Source of the DNA: Bacillota bacterium
Lineage (GTDB): Bacteria; Bacillota; Dethiobacteria; Dethiobacterales; Dethiobacteraceae
DNA: 6,930 bases
NCBI GenBank assembly: GCA_024650095.1
Contig: JANKMV010000030.1
Span: forward strand, 1-6,930
Direction: 5' to 3'
The notes under the pieces were generated by a model, which saw nothing but the letters and a program-made list of their open reading frames with translations, made no database searches and was not told the origin of the DNA. Numbering within the stretch: position 1 is the stretch's first letter; the number at the start of each line of letters is the position of its first letter. This document shows positions 6,885-6,930 of the stretch, piece after piece. The position numbers and the translations under genes are program-made.

Positions 6885-6930
6885 GAGTGTTTAGTCGCCC
6901 AATAGATGCGTAAAATAAAAAATGCAAACA
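6885..6930. other. Short AT-rich tail after gene 4; no confident gene
   Basis: No hairpin with a T-run and no ribosome binding site are visible. Two weak possibilities exist. A plus-strand ATG at 6905 opens MRKIKNAN to the window edge but has no ribosome binding site. On the minus strand, a frame running in from the edge ends at TAA 6893-6891 (reading VCIFYFTHLLGD), which could be the tail of a convergent gene. Neither can be supported from so few bases. The lack of a ribosome binding site here, in contrast to the three gene junctions before it, hints that gene 4 closes this tandem run. Confidence 0.3.

Noticed and set aside
6885..6930. Rho-independent terminator after gene 4
   Set aside because: There is an A-rich patch at 6911-6922 but no GC-rich hairpin in front of it, on either strand.

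Overview
The window holds four consecutive same-strand genes and almost nothing else. All four encode polytopic membrane proteins of one family: the proton- or cation-translocating antiporter-like subunits shared by respiratory complex I (NuoL, NuoM, NuoN), Mrp-type Na+/H+ antiporters (MrpA, MrpD) and the energy-converting membrane hydrogenases (for example HyfB/D/F). The spacers are 17, 13 and 33 bases, and each gene has its own strong ribosome binding site, so they read as the middle or end of one operon. No promoter, terminator, RNA gene, mobile element or CRISPR array is visible.

Layout: positions 1-56 are a short leader that probably contains the end of an upstream gene and the first ribosome binding site. 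Gene 1 (57-1526, 489 aa), gene 2 (1544-3007, 487 aa) and gene 3 (3021-4487, 488 aa) are close paralogues of MrpD/NuoN size. Gene 4 (4521-6884, 787 aa) has the same core, extended at both ends: about 90 residues with two membrane segments in front, and about 250 residues behind that resemble the lateral-helix arm of NuoL in general layout. The last 46 bases show no confident gene.

All four proteins keep the charged residues of a working ion-translocation module: the TM5 glutamate, the TM7 and TM8 lysines, and the TM12 lysine. None looks degenerate. If they assemble together, the complex would have four ion channels in a row. Classical Mrp has two, and complex I and Hyf-type hydrogenases have three. 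No hydrogenase, quinone-binding (NuoH-type) or electron-transfer subunit lies in the window. I therefore cannot tell whether the set belongs to a redox-driven pump, an Mrp-like secondary antiporter, or another energy-converting complex. That depends on the flanking genes.

Organism: G+C looks to be in the mid-40s percent by eye, the Shine-Dalgarno sequences are long and purine-rich (AAAGGGGG to AAGGAGGGGG), and genes are tightly packed. This fits a Firmicute-type bacterium, possibly an anaerobe (Negativicutes or Clostridia are guesses), but nothing in the sequence fixes the lineage.
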